Source of the DNA: Pseudomonas orientalis
GTDB lineage: Bacteria > Pseudomonadota > Gammaproteobacteria > Pseudomonadales > Pseudomonadaceae
NCBI RefSeq assembly: GCF_001439815.1
Contig: NZ_JYLM01000004.1
Span: forward strand, 310,001 to 374,000
Direction: 5' to 3'
Length of the DNA: 64,000 nt
The position numbers and the translations under genes were made by a program. Positions 49,349 to 57,270 of the stretch are shown here, in pieces; position 1 is the stretch's first letter, and each line of letters opens with the position of its first letter. The notes beneath the pieces are model-generated. The model saw only the letters and a list, made by a program, of their open reading frames with translations, was not told the DNA's origin and made no database searches.

Positions 49349-50404
49349 ATGCCCCAACCGCGTCCCTACAAAGTTGCACTCAACGGCTACGGCCGCATTG
49401 GTCGTTGCGTCTTGCGTGCGCTGTTCGAGCGAGGGGCGGCGGCCGGGTTTGAAATTGTCGCGATCAACGATCTGGCCGACATGGCCAGCATCGAATACCT
49501 GACACGCTTCGACTCTACCCACGGCCGCTTCCCCGGAGAAGTGCGGGTCGAGGGCGATTGTCTGCACATTAATGGCAACTGCGTGCAGGTCTTGCGCAGT
49601 GCCACCCCCGAAGGCATCGACTGGAAAGCACTGGGCGTCGACCTGGTGCTGGAGTGTTCCGGTGTCTATAACACCCGTGCCGATGGCCAGCGTTTTCTCG
49701 ACGCCGGCGCGCCGCGTGTGCTGTTTTCCCAGCCGATGGCCAGCGAGGCTGATGTCGACGCCACCATCGTCTACGGTATCAATCAGGATTGCCTGACCGG
49801 TGCTGAGCTGCTGGTGTCCAACGCTTCGTGCACCACCAACTGCAGCGTGCCGTTGTTGCGCCTGCTGGACCAGGCGATCGGCATCGATTACGTGTCGATC
49901 ACCACCATCCACTCGGCGATGAACGACCAGCCGGTGATTGACGCCTATCATCATGAAGACCTGCGCCGTACGCGCTCGGCGTTCCAGTCGGTGATTCCGG
50001 TGTCCACGGGTTTGGCTCGCGGCATCGAGCGTCTATTGCCGGAACTTGCCGGACGAATCCAGGCCAAAGCCGTACGGGTGCCGACGGTGAATGTGTCTTG
50101 CCTGGATATCACCCTGCAAACCGTCAGTGACACCGATGCGACGCAGGTCAACCGGATCCTGCGCGACGCCGCCACCCGTGGCCCGCTCAAAGGCTTGCTG
50201 GCCTACACCGAGTTGCCCCACGCCAGTTGTGATTTCAATCACGACCCGCATTCGGCGATTGTCGATGCCAGCCAGACCCGCGTTTCCGGCCCCAGGCTGG
50301 TGAACATCCTGGCCTGGTTCGACAACGAGTGGGGTTTTGCCAATCGAATGCTCGACGTTGCGCAACATTATCTGCATATCGCATCCAAACAACCTCAACA
50401 GTAA
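49349..50404 (+). CDS. epd: Erythrose-4-phosphate dehydrogenase
   Basis: This 351-residue GAPDH-family enzyme oxidises erythrose-4-phosphate towards pyridoxal phosphate. [20 protein letters not shown] is the NAD-binding start and [18 protein letters not shown] carries the catalytic cysteine. Location between tkt and pgk, as in many gammaproteobacteria, favours Epd over GAPDH. The pgk gene starts 17 bases downstream. Confidence 0.92.
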   Translation: MPQPRPYKVALNGYGRIGRCVLRALFERGAAAGFEIVAINDLADMASIEYLTRFDSTHGRFPGEVRVEGDCLHINGNCVQVLRSATPEGIDWKALGVDLVLECSGVYNTRADGQRFLDAGAPRVLFSQPMASEADVDATIVYGINQDCLTGAELLVSNASCTTNCSVPLLRLLDQAIGIDYVSITTIHSAMNDQPVIDAYHHEDLRRTRSAFQSVIPVSTGLARGIERLLPELAGRIQAKAVRVPTVNVSCLDITLQTVSDTDATQVNRILRDAATRGPLKGLLAYTELPHASCDFNHDPHSAIVDASQTRVSGPRLVNILAWFDNEWGFANRMLDVAQHYLHIASKQPQQ

Positions 50405-50421
50405 TTCAGGAACTGCCACCC

Positions 50422-51585
50422 ATGACCGTGTTGAAGATGACCGACCTCGATCTGCAAGGTAAGCGCGTACTGATTCGCGAAGACCTCAACGTCCCAGTCA
50501 AGGACGGTGTGGTGACCAGCGATGCGCGAATCCTGGCCTCGCTGCCGACCATCAAGCTGGCCCTGGAAAAAGGCGCGGCCGTGATGGTCTGCTCCCACCT
50601 GGGCCGCCCGACCGAAGGTGAGTTTTCCGCTGAAAACAGCCTCAAGCCGGTGGCCGAGTACCTGAGCAAGGCCCTGGGCCGTGACGTGCCGCTGGTCGCA
50701 GATTACCTGGGCGGCGTGGACGTGAAAGCCGGCGGCATCGTGCTATTCGAAAACGTGCGCTTCAACAAGGGCGAGAAAAAGAACAGCGATGAACTGGCTC
50801 AGCAATACGCTGCGCTGTGCGACGTGTTCGTAATGGACGCCTTTGGCACCGCCCACCGCGCCGAAGGTTCGACCCACGGCGTGGCCAAGTTCGCCAAGGT
50901 CGCGGCGGCCGGCCCACTGCTGGCCGCTGAGCTGGATGCACTGGGCAAGGCTCTGGGCGCTCCGGCGCAACCGATGGCGGCCATCGTTGCCGGATCCAAG
51001 GTGTCTACCAAGCTGGACGTACTCAACAGCCTCAGCCAGATCTGCAACCAGTTGATCGTCGGCGGCGGCATTGCCAACACCTTCCTGGCTGCAGCCGGTC
51101 ACCCGGTGGGCAAGTCCTTGTATGAGCCGGACCTGCTCGACACCGCCCGTGCCATCGCCGCCAAAGTCAGCGTGCCGTTGCCGGTGGACGTGGTGGTTGC
51201 CAAGGAATTTGCCGAAAGCGCCGAAGCTACCGTCAAGCTCATCGCCGATGTGGCCGACGACGACATGATCCTGGATATCGGCCCGCAAACTGCGGCCAAC
51301 TTCGCTGAACTGCTGAAGGCCTCCCAGACCATCCTGTGGAATGGCCCGGTCGGCGTATTCGAGTTCGATCAGTTTGGTAACGGTACCAAGGTGCTGGCTA
51401 AAGCGATCGCTGAAAGCTCCGCATTTTCCATCGCCGGCGGCGGCGATACCCTGGCGGCCATCGATAAATATGGCGTTGCTGAGCAGATCTCCTACATTTC
51501 TACCGGTGGCGGCGCCTTCCTTGAGTTTGTCGAGGGCAAGGTACTGCCGGCCGTGGAAGTGCTGGAAACCCGGGCCAAGGGTTAA
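50422..51585 (+). CDS. pgk: Phosphoglycerate kinase
   Basis: This 387-residue glycolytic enzyme begins with [14 protein letters not shown], continues through [27 protein letters not shown] and [13 protein letters not shown], and has the normal length. It is in an operon-like series after epd; a small lipoprotein gene follows after 31 bases. Confidence 0.97.
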   Translation: MTVLKMTDLDLQGKRVLIREDLNVPVKDGVVTSDARILASLPTIKLALEKGAAVMVCSHLGRPTEGEFSAENSLKPVAEYLSKALGRDVPLVADYLGGVDVKAGGIVLFENVRFNKGEKKNSDELAQQYAALCDVFVMDAFGTAHRAEGSTHGVAKFAKVAAAGPLLAAELDALGKALGAPAQPMAAIVAGSKVSTKLDVLNSLSQICNQLIVGGGIANTFLAAAGHPVGKSLYEPDLLDTARAIAAKVSVPLPVDVVVAKEFAESAEATVKLIADVADDDMILDIGPQTAANFAELLKASQTILWNGPVGVFEFDQFGNGTKVLAKAIAESSAFSIAGGGDTLAAIDKYGVAEQISYISTGGGAFLEFVEGKVLPAVEVLETRAKG

Positions 51586-51616
51586 GGCGCGCGTGATCAG
51601 GAAAAGGAGCGTTCCC

Positions 51617-51844
51617 ATGATCAAGTCGTTGGCGCTGGTGATCGCGGCGGGCCTGCTGGCCGGCTGCGGCAGCACGCCGAGTGCGGCGCCCGAGGCGGAC
51701 AAGGCCCCGGCACCGCTTAGAAAAAGCTGCTACCAGGCTGACTGGCAAGCCGAGACCATGCCGGTGATCAACAAGCGCATCGGCAACGAGCGCCTGGAGA
51801 AATACGACTCCGCGCCCAACGGTCAGGAACAGGGTTGCCCATAA
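51617..51844 (+). CDS. Small lipoprotein of unknown function
   Basis: This 75-residue protein starts with a lipoprotein signal ending LLAGCGS. After the lipid anchor there is a short alanine/proline linker and a polar body with two further cysteines (KSCYQADW and the C-terminal QGCP), which could form a disulfide. An AAAAGGAGC ribosome site precedes the ATG. I recognise no family. Confidence 0.75.
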   Translation: MIKSLALVIAAGLLAGCGSTPSAAPEADKAPAPLRKSCYQADWQAETMPVINKRIGNERLEKYDSAPNGQEQGCP

Positions 51845-51904
51845 CGGGTCTGATCCACTAACCCACAGCAACGGCGGCCCCAGGTCGTCCTGCGAGGATT
51901 GGCA

Positions 51905-52237
51905 ATGAAAGGCGTTTTCGCCCTGGCAGCCCTGGTCGTGTTGGCCGGTTGCAGCAGCATGAACCTGTTCGACAAGGTCGAACCGGCTGACAAGTGGACT
52001 ACCTGGACCTGCGACAGCAAGGCCGAGGTCAACTGGCGCTTTGCGAATGCGGCCCGCTCCGAAGTGGATGTACGCCTCGGCGGTTCGGATCAGGTCTACC
52101 GTCTCAAGCAGGACGTGGCGGCATCCGGCGTGCTGTACAGCGACGGCAAACTGGCGTTTCACACCAAGGGTGAGGAAGGTCTGGTGTATTGGGTGGCTAC
52201 GGATGATCTGATTGGGCGCGGCTGCAAGGCCCAATAA
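51905..52237 (+). CDS. MliC-like lipoprotein
   Basis: This 110-residue lipoprotein (signal ending VLAGCSS) has a compact C-terminal domain: TWTCDSKAEVNWRF, YRLKQDVAASGVLYSDGKLA, FHTKGEEGLVYWV and a terminal GCKAQ. This is the pattern of MliC/PliC-type inhibitors of C-type lysozyme (YxDGxxxFxxKGxEA-like), with two cysteines to form the disulfide. It probably protects against host lysozyme; the key alanine of the motif differs, so activity is uncertain. Confidence 0.75.
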   Translation: MKGVFALAALVVLAGCSSMNLFDKVEPADKWTTWTCDSKAEVNWRFANAARSEVDVRLGGSDQVYRLKQDVAASGVLYSDGKLAFHTKGEEGLVYWVATDDLIGRGCKAQ

Positions 52238-52261
52238 GATTTCAAATTTGATGAGATCCAA

Positions 52262-52352
52262 ATGTGGGAGGGGGCTTGCCCCCGATAGCGGTCACCCTGA
52301 CACCCCTGTGCAGGCTGACACACTGCAATCGGGGGCAAGCCCCCTCCCACAT
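52262..52352. repeat. REPIN, GTGGGAGG type
   Basis: Inverted cores flank a centre of about 45 bases between the MliC-like gene and fba. The remaining 150 bases before fba hold no clear box. Confidence 0.9.
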
Positions 52353-52507
52353 TGATTCGCTTTCAACTTGAAATTTGAGTCGGCTCCATCAGCAATAACG
52401 ATTCAGCAGCACAAGGCTCAACCCCTTGATCTGCAATAACTTGAATAGCAGCCGCCGCTACGGCAGGCTTGCACGATTAACGACCCTCGACCGGGAGAGA
52501 CAACACA

Positions 52508-53572
52508 ATGGCACTTATCAGCATGCGTCAAATGCTGGACCACGCAGCCGAGTTCGGCTACGGCGTCCCAGCCTTTAACGTCAACAACCTTGAGCAGATG
52601 CGCGCCATCATGGAAGCCGCTGACAAGACCGACTCCCCCGTGATCGTCCAGGCTTCGGCCGGTGCGCGCAAATACGCCGGTGCGCCGTTCCTGCGTCACC
52701 TGATCCTGGCGGCCATCGAAGAATTCCCGCACATCCCGGTGTGCATGCACCAGGACCACGGCACCAGCCCTGACGTGTGCCAGCGCTCCATCCAGCTGGG
52801 CTTCAGCTCGGTGATGATGGACGGCTCCCTGGGCGAAGACGGCAAGACCCCGACCGATTACGAGTACAACGTGCGCGTGACCCAGCAAACCGTGGCCATG
52901 GCTCACGCCTGCGGCGTGTCGGTCGAAGGCGAGCTGGGCTGCCTGGGTTCGCTTGAAACCGGCATGGCCGGCGAAGAAGACGGCATCGGCGCTGAAGGCG
53001 TGCTGGATCACAGCCAGATGCTGACCGACCCGGAAGAAGCCGCCGACTTCGTCAAGAAGACCCAAGTGGACGCCCTGGCCATCGCCATCGGCACCAGCCA
53101 CGGCGCTTACAAGTTCACCAAGCCGCCTACCGGCGACGTGCTGGCCATCGACCGCATCAAGGAAATCCACAAACGCATCCCCAACACCCACCTGGTGATG
53201 CACGGCTCTTCCTCGGTACCGCAAGAGTGGCTGGCGATCATCAACCAGTACGGCGGCGACATCAAGGAAACCTACGGCGTACCGGTTGAAGAAATCGTCG
53301 AAGGCATCAAGTACGGCGTGCGCAAGGTCAACATCGACACCGACCTGCGCCTGGCCTCCACCGGTGCGATGCGTCGCCTGATGGCGACCAACCCGAGCGA
53401 ATTCGACCCGCGTAAGTTCTTCGGTGCGACCGTGACCGCAATGCGCGACGTATGCATCGCGCGTTACGAAGCGTTCGGTACTGCCGGTAATGCTTCGAAG
53501 ATCAAGCCGATCTCGCTGGAAGCAATGTACCAGCGGTATTTGAAAGGTGAGTTGAACGCCAAGGTGAACTGA
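52508..53572 (+). CDS. fba: Class II fructose-1,6-bisphosphate aldolase
   Basis: This 354-residue zinc enzyme is of the CbbA subtype. [34 protein letters not shown] (zinc histidine and catalytic aspartate), [13 protein letters not shown] and [13 protein letters not shown] are diagnostic. A GGGAGAG ribosome site lies upstream. It completes the tkt-epd-pgk-fba block known from P. aeruginosa. Confidence 0.97.
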   Translation: MALISMRQMLDHAAEFGYGVPAFNVNNLEQMRAIMEAADKTDSPVIVQASAGARKYAGAPFLRHLILAAIEEFPHIPVCMHQDHGTSPDVCQRSIQLGFSSVMMDGSLGEDGKTPTDYEYNVRVTQQTVAMAHACGVSVEGELGCLGSLETGMAGEEDGIGAEGVLDHSQMLTDPEEAADFVKKTQVDALAIAIGTSHGAYKFTKPPTGDVLAIDRIKEIHKRIPNTHLVMHGSSSVPQEWLAIINQYGGDIKETYGVPVEEIVEGIKYGVRKVNIDTDLRLASTGAMRRLMATNPSEFDPRKFFGATVTAMRDVCIARYEAFGTAGNASKIKPISLEAMYQRYLKGELNAKVN

Positions 53573-53589
53573 GCCTTGGGCGTTTAAAG

Positions 53590-53617
53590 GAAGCCCGCAG
53601 CGATGCGGGCTTCTTTT
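53590..53617 (+). terminator. fba terminator
   Basis: GAAGCCCGCA/TGCGGGCTTC followed by TTTTT, 18 bases after the stop. Confidence 0.93.
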
Positions 53618-53631
53618 TGCCTCGGATTTGA

Positions 53632-53925
53632 TCAGGCGGCGAGGGGCGTATCGAAACCACGGTGTTCGATCACGCGGAACACATCACTGACATCCTGAAC
53701 CAGAATGCGCGCGGTATTGGCCACATGGTTCAGGTCGCACTCGGCGAAATCCGGCAGGCTGGAGCAGGCCATCAGGTTTAGGTGTTCCAGAGCCGCGTTG
53801 AGACGTTCGCGCAGGCAGGCGTGGAGGTCCAGCAGTGGGGCGTTGCTGTCGATCAAAAGCACGGGCGAATCGGTCGCGGACTCAGTGCAGGGATAAAAAC
53901 GGCGGGGCGGAAGTTGGTTGTTCAT
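53632..53925 (-). CDS. Small protein of unknown function with structured leader
   Basis: This 97-residue soluble protein starts MNNQLPPRRFYPCTESATDS and has a mostly helical C-terminal part (LLDLHACLRERLNAALEHL, then LNHVANTARILVQDVSDVF). The style resembles the small DUF3077/DUF6124-type proteins of fluorescent pseudomonads, but I cannot assign a family firmly. The AAGGA ribosome site is well placed. It shares with the gene at 11542 the same structured leader, which suggests common regulation. Confidence 0.6.
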   Translation of the reverse strand: MNNQLPPRRFYPCTESATDSPVLLIDSNAPLLDLHACLRERLNAALEHLNLMACSSLPDFAECDLNHVANTARILVQDVSDVFRVIEHRGFDTPLAA

Positions 53926-53952
53926 GGCAAATCCTTAACTCAAAAGAAGAAT

Positions 53953-54058
53953 GGCCACCGTTTGCTGCGAAACAAATTGGGTGGCAGCTGTACGCGGGTT
54001 CGCAGACCGAGGAGTTAAGACCCGGCAGACCCGAAGGTCTCCCACGCACAGCCGCCAT
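53953..54058 (-). ncRNA. Structured leader element, copy B
   Basis: On the minus strand the same 12-bp closing stem forms (54056-54045 with 53994-53983). Inside are a perfect AGACC-UUCG-GGTCT hairpin (54040-54027) and a CCGGG/CTCGG hairpin (54025-54021 with 54011-54007). Downstream GCCACC (53985-53980) can pair with GGTGGC (53959-53954), overlapping the closing stem as in copy A but with different bases. It ends 28 bases before the gene at 53925. Confidence 0.6.
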
Positions 54059-54228
54059 AACAAAGACGGCCATCGGCAAGAATACCGGAGCTGTTTTGAC
54101 GGGTGCGGTTTTAACTCTGTAGGGCTGCGAAACCCTATCGCCGATCAATGTGGCGACGGGGCGAACTATAAGCGGCCATCTTGCTGGCCGCAACGGCGCT
54201 GTAGGACGAACGCCGGCCTCTCAGGCCA

Positions 54229-54422
54229 AGCAGGACAACTGTGGGAGGGGGCTTGCCCCCGATTGCGGTGTGTCAGCATACACAGTCGGCGGCTGGCCCA
54301 CCGCTATCGGGGGCAAGCCCCCTCCCACAGTGGATTCAAGCGTCTGGACCTATCGGGAATGATCCTCGCGCTCATCGGACATGGCCTACTCGCATTGAGG
54401 CCAATCCGTTACTCGTGAGCAG
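54229..54422. repeat. Left direct repeat flanking hipBA (REPIN plus hairpin)
   Basis: AGCAGGACAA leads into a GTGGGAGG-type REPIN (54239-54330) and then a non-REP stretch with a two-tier hairpin CGGA-GGCCT/AGGCC-TCCG (within 54376-54410). The whole unit is colinear with 56110-56304, including the REPIN centre, which differs from other REPIN centres here. Confidence 0.75.
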
Positions 54423-54462
54423 ACGCCCGTCGACCATTGCATCAGACGTATGGTGATTGAAA

Positions 54463-54480
54463 TGTCCGTTATAACGGACA
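54463..54480. promoter_or_regulatory. Palindromic operator of hipBA
   Basis: TGTCCGTTATAACGGACA is a perfect 18-bp palindrome 43 bases before hipB. It has the TxTCC-N8-GGAxA layout of the E. coli HipB operator (TATCC-N8-GGATA), so it is very likely the HipB binding site. Confidence 0.8.
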
Positions 54481-54522
54481 TAATCAGATTAATTTCATCA
54501 AAAGTTCTCTATAGGTGACATT

Positions 54523-54774
54523 GTGCTCATCACGACTCCCCCGGCTTTTGGCGAGCGGCTCAGGCAACTGCGCAGGGCGAAGCACTACAGTCAGCAGCAA
54601 CTCGCGGAAAAAGCGCGGTGCAGCCGTAAGACCATCATCGACCTCGAAGCCGGGGAAAACGTAGCCATGTACACCGCCTTCAGGGTGATCACGGCGTTGG
54701 GAATGGCATTGGAAGTGGTTGATCGGCGGATCGATCTCAAATCCCTTGCCGAACTGGTAGAGCACGATGAGTAA
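54523..54774 (+). CDS. hipB: HipB-like antitoxin and repressor
   Basis: This 83-residue XRE-family protein has a helix-turn-helix in FGERLRQLRRAKHYSQQQLA and EKARCSRKTIIDLEAGEN. It is expected to bind the palindrome at 54463 and neutralise the HipA kinase. Codon use is less GC-rich than the core genes. It overlaps hipA by 8 bases. Confidence 0.85.
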   Translation: MLITTPPAFGERLRQLRRAKHYSQQQLAEKARCSRKTIIDLEAGENVAMYTAFRVITALGMALEVVDRRIDLKSLAELVEHDE

Positions 54775-56038
54775 AATCAAGCGGCTTAACATTGCCACAC
54801 CTCAAGGCAATGCGGGTGAACTGTCCAAGGGGTCGCAGTTTTCCTTCGCGTACGGGTCGGCTGAGGCGTCTCGTGAGGTGTCATTGGTCATGCCTTACGA
54901 CCCGACGCCTACGGTCAGTAATGTTCTGCATCCAATTTTCGATATGAATGTGCCCGAAGGCTTTCTGGCTGATCAGATCAAGCGCCGCATGGCCAAGCAT
55001 ATGCAGGTGGACGAAATGCGCCTGCTGTCGATCATCGGTGGCAATCAGATTGGTCGGCTGAGTTATGAAAACCCCATAGAGGCTTCCACGCCTGTAAAGG
55101 CACAGGTCGGGTTACAGGAGATTCTGTCTGCAGATACCTCCCAAGGTGTATTCGATTTTCTGGTCGACACCTACTTCGAGTCCGGGATTTCAGGGGTGCA
55201 GCCGAAAGTATTGGTACCTGATCTGGACAAGTTGACGGGCAGCCGCAAAACCATGCTCAGCTCCGATCTGATTGTAAAGTCCGGTGCTGATGAATATGCC
55301 CATTTGGCTCAGAACGAATTCCTTTGTTTGGAAGCAGCTCGTCTCGCCGGCTTGGAAACCCCGCGTTTCTGGCTGTCCGATCGTGGCGACCTGTTTGTCA
55401 TGGAGCGCTTCGATCTGACGCTGGCAGGCAGGTTGGGGTTTGAGGACATGGCGGTGTTGCTGGGCCTGAACAAAGACCCCCACGACAACTACAAGTATTC
55501 CCAAAGTTACGAGACGCTTGCGGCAGTGATCCGGGAGGTGTGTCAGCAGGGTGATGTGCTGCGTGAACTCGAGCGTTTTTTCTCGTCTGTCTGCTTGTCG
55601 GTCATGGTGCGCAATGGCGATGCTCACCTGAAAAACTTCGGTGTGCTCTACACCCATCCGGGAGCCCCTGAAACCGTGCAGTTGGCGCCTGTATTCGATG
55701 TCACGACCACCACCGCCTATGAACACTACAATCCAAAATCCGGCCAGGCATTGGTTGACCGTACTTTGGCGATCAAGATGAATAAAGTGAAGGCGTACCC
55801 TGACCGTCAGCAACTGATCGAGTTTGGTCGCAAGCACTGTGGTGTAGCCGCCCCTGGTTTGATCATCGAGCGTATTGCCGAAGCGATGTCCGAGGCGCTT
55901 AGCGCCCATCAGGCGCGAGTTGATGTTGAGCTTTTTTCCACAATGCGCAAGGAGTGGGACGCGGGTCGTGCGATGGCGTTGCACGACTCGTTGGTGCCGG
56001 GTATGCGGCGCAAGCCGGTGGTAAAGCCTTTGCATTAA
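54767..56038 (+). CDS. hipA: HipA-like serine/threonine kinase toxin
   Basis: This 423-residue protein has the N-terminal HipA subdomain (residues 1-100, with VPEGFLADQIKRRMAKHM and GGNQIGRL). The kinase core follows, with the glycine-rich loop SGVQPKVLVPD, KSGADEYAHLAQNEF, the catalytic NGDAHLKNFGVLY and the metal motif APVFDVTTT. HipA of E. coli phosphorylates glutamyl-tRNA synthetase and causes persistence. The catalytic residues look intact, so it is probably active. Base composition suggests recent transfer. Confidence 0.88.
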   Translation: MSKIKRLNIATPQGNAGELSKGSQFSFAYGSAEASREVSLVMPYDPTPTVSNVLHPIFDMNVPEGFLADQIKRRMAKHMQVDEMRLLSIIGGNQIGRLSYENPIEASTPVKAQVGLQEILSADTSQGVFDFLVDTYFESGISGVQPKVLVPDLDKLTGSRKTMLSSDLIVKSGADEYAHLAQNEFLCLEAARLAGLETPRFWLSDRGDLFVMERFDLTLAGRLGFEDMAVLLGLNKDPHDNYKYSQSYETLAAVIREVCQQGDVLRELERFFSSVCLSVMVRNGDAHLKNFGVLYTHPGAPETVQLAPVFDVTTTTAYEHYNPKSGQALVDRTLAIKMNKVKAYPDRQQLIEFGRKHCGVAAPGLIIERIAEAMSEALSAHQARVDVELFSTMRKEWDAGRAMALHDSLVPGMRRKPVVKPLH

Positions 56039-56109
56039 GCGGGTTTTGGTCACCGGTTCAGGCGGCGGCAGGTATATCAGAGCCAGGCTGTTCAATCACT
56101 CGGAATACG

Positions 56110-56304
56110 AGCAGGACAAAATGTGGGAGGGGGCTTGCCCCCGATTGCGGTGTATCAGCAAACACCGTTGGCGGCTGGCCCGCCGCCATCGGGGGCAAGC
56201 CCCCTCCCACAGGTTGACCGCGGTGGGTTTAAGGCTTGGGAATGGTCCTTGGGTTTATCGGACCTTGCCTACGCAAGGTAGGCCGGTCCGTCTATTCGTG
56301 ATCA
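56110..56304. repeat. Right direct repeat flanking hipBA (REPIN plus hairpin)
   Basis: This is the colinear partner of 54229-54422: AGCAGGACAA, a REPIN (56121-56212), then a hairpin CGGACC-GCCTAC/GTAGGC-GGTCCG at about 56258-56290. Hairpin pairing is kept although bases differ from the left copy. It reaches into the 3' end of the alginate lyase gene. Confidence 0.75.
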
Positions 56305-56957
56305 ATATCCAACTTCGCAAACGTCACCCGTGCCCCTTCCTTGCTGTCCCCGCTGTTGTCCTGCACATACACTCCCGCCTTGAAGTACAGCGGCTTGTCG
56401 CCCCAGGCCGCGCCGATGCGATCATTCCACTCGCTGTCGGCCGCGTACACGCTGAGCAGCCCGGCTTTGTTGAGGTTGATCACATAGGTGAAGGTCTTTT
56501 CCAGCGGCACATTGGAGGCGACGAGGATCACTCGGCTTTCGGATTCATCCGGGCGCATGCGCACTTTGGCGACGATGTTGCCGGTCTGGGTTTTTTCCTT
56601 GAACTGGTACTCCAGCTTGATCAGGGGTTTCTGGCTGTCATAGGCATGGATCTGGCCGATCACGATCTTGCCGCTGGACGGCACCTGGTTGACGGTGAGC
56701 GTGGCGCGCAGGAAGTTGTCGGCCTCGGGGTAGGTCCAGTTGCGCAGGCGCCCGTCGGCGTAGGTTTCGCGCAGTTCGCTGCGTGGGTAGATGGCGTTTT
56801 CGGTGCGGGTGCCGGTGACAGGGGTCCAGAATTGCACATCGCTGCCTTCGGCCTGGAAATACTGGTCATTGAAGCCGCTGAGCAGCTTCGGAGTTTCGAT
56901 GGTCGTGGGCGGGGAGCCGACCGGAATGCTCAGGTTCCAGGTGGAAAGGTCGATCAT
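56292..56957 (-). CDS. Polysaccharide lyase family 7 alginate lyase
   Basis: This 221-residue beta-jelly-roll enzyme has the PL7 active-site motifs RSELRE (YPRSELRET), QIHAYD (from GQIHAYDSQ) and YFKAGVYVQ in the expected order. It degrades alginate by beta-elimination. There is no signal peptide: the frame starts MIDLSTWNLSIPVGSPP, so either the protein acts inside, leaves by a non-Sec route or is released by lysis, as for the similar P. aeruginosa PA1167 enzyme type. Confidence 0.9.
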   Translation of the reverse strand: MIDLSTWNLSIPVGSPPTTIETPKLLSGFNDQYFQAEGSDVQFWTPVTGTRTENAIYPRSELRETYADGRLRNWTYPEADNFLRATLTVNQVPSSGKIVIGQIHAYDSQKPLIKLEYQFKEKTQTGNIVAKVRMRPDESESRVILVASNVPLEKTFTYVINLNKAGLLSVYAADSEWNDRIGAAWGDKPLYFKAGVYVQDNSGDSKEGARVTFAKLDIDHE

Positions 56958-57270
56958 GGTGTTGGCCTTTTTGACGAGGGGTGAACGCTTTAGCCCGAGG
57001 GCTGCACAGGTTCTTTATAGGTGGTGTTAACCAAGTTGTTAAACACTGGCTGGCAATTTATTGGCGTCAGAGGAATGCCAAAAAGCCATGTTGCCCATGG
57101 TACGCGGGCTGCAGGGCCTTACCGTTAGTCGGCTTCCCTGGCTTTGGTGCGATGATGGCATCGAGGTGACTTCTGCTTTTTTATAACCGGGGCTAGAGTG
57201 AGGCCTCATTATTTGTCCGGTTTTAAGTACCCGAAGTGACCGGTGCAGTTCCTTAAGGAAGAGACGTAGC
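56958..57270. other. Intergenic region, no gene found
   Basis: These 313 bases separate the divergent alginate lyase and GGDEF-EAL genes. I see no REP, terminator or convincing small frame. An AAGGAAGAG ribosome site lies at its right end for the next gene. Confidence 0.5.

Noticed and set aside
53926..54418. Short overlapping plus-strand frames between the small protein gene and hipB
   Set aside because: They run through the structured leader and the REPIN, have no good ribosome site and no protein-like composition.
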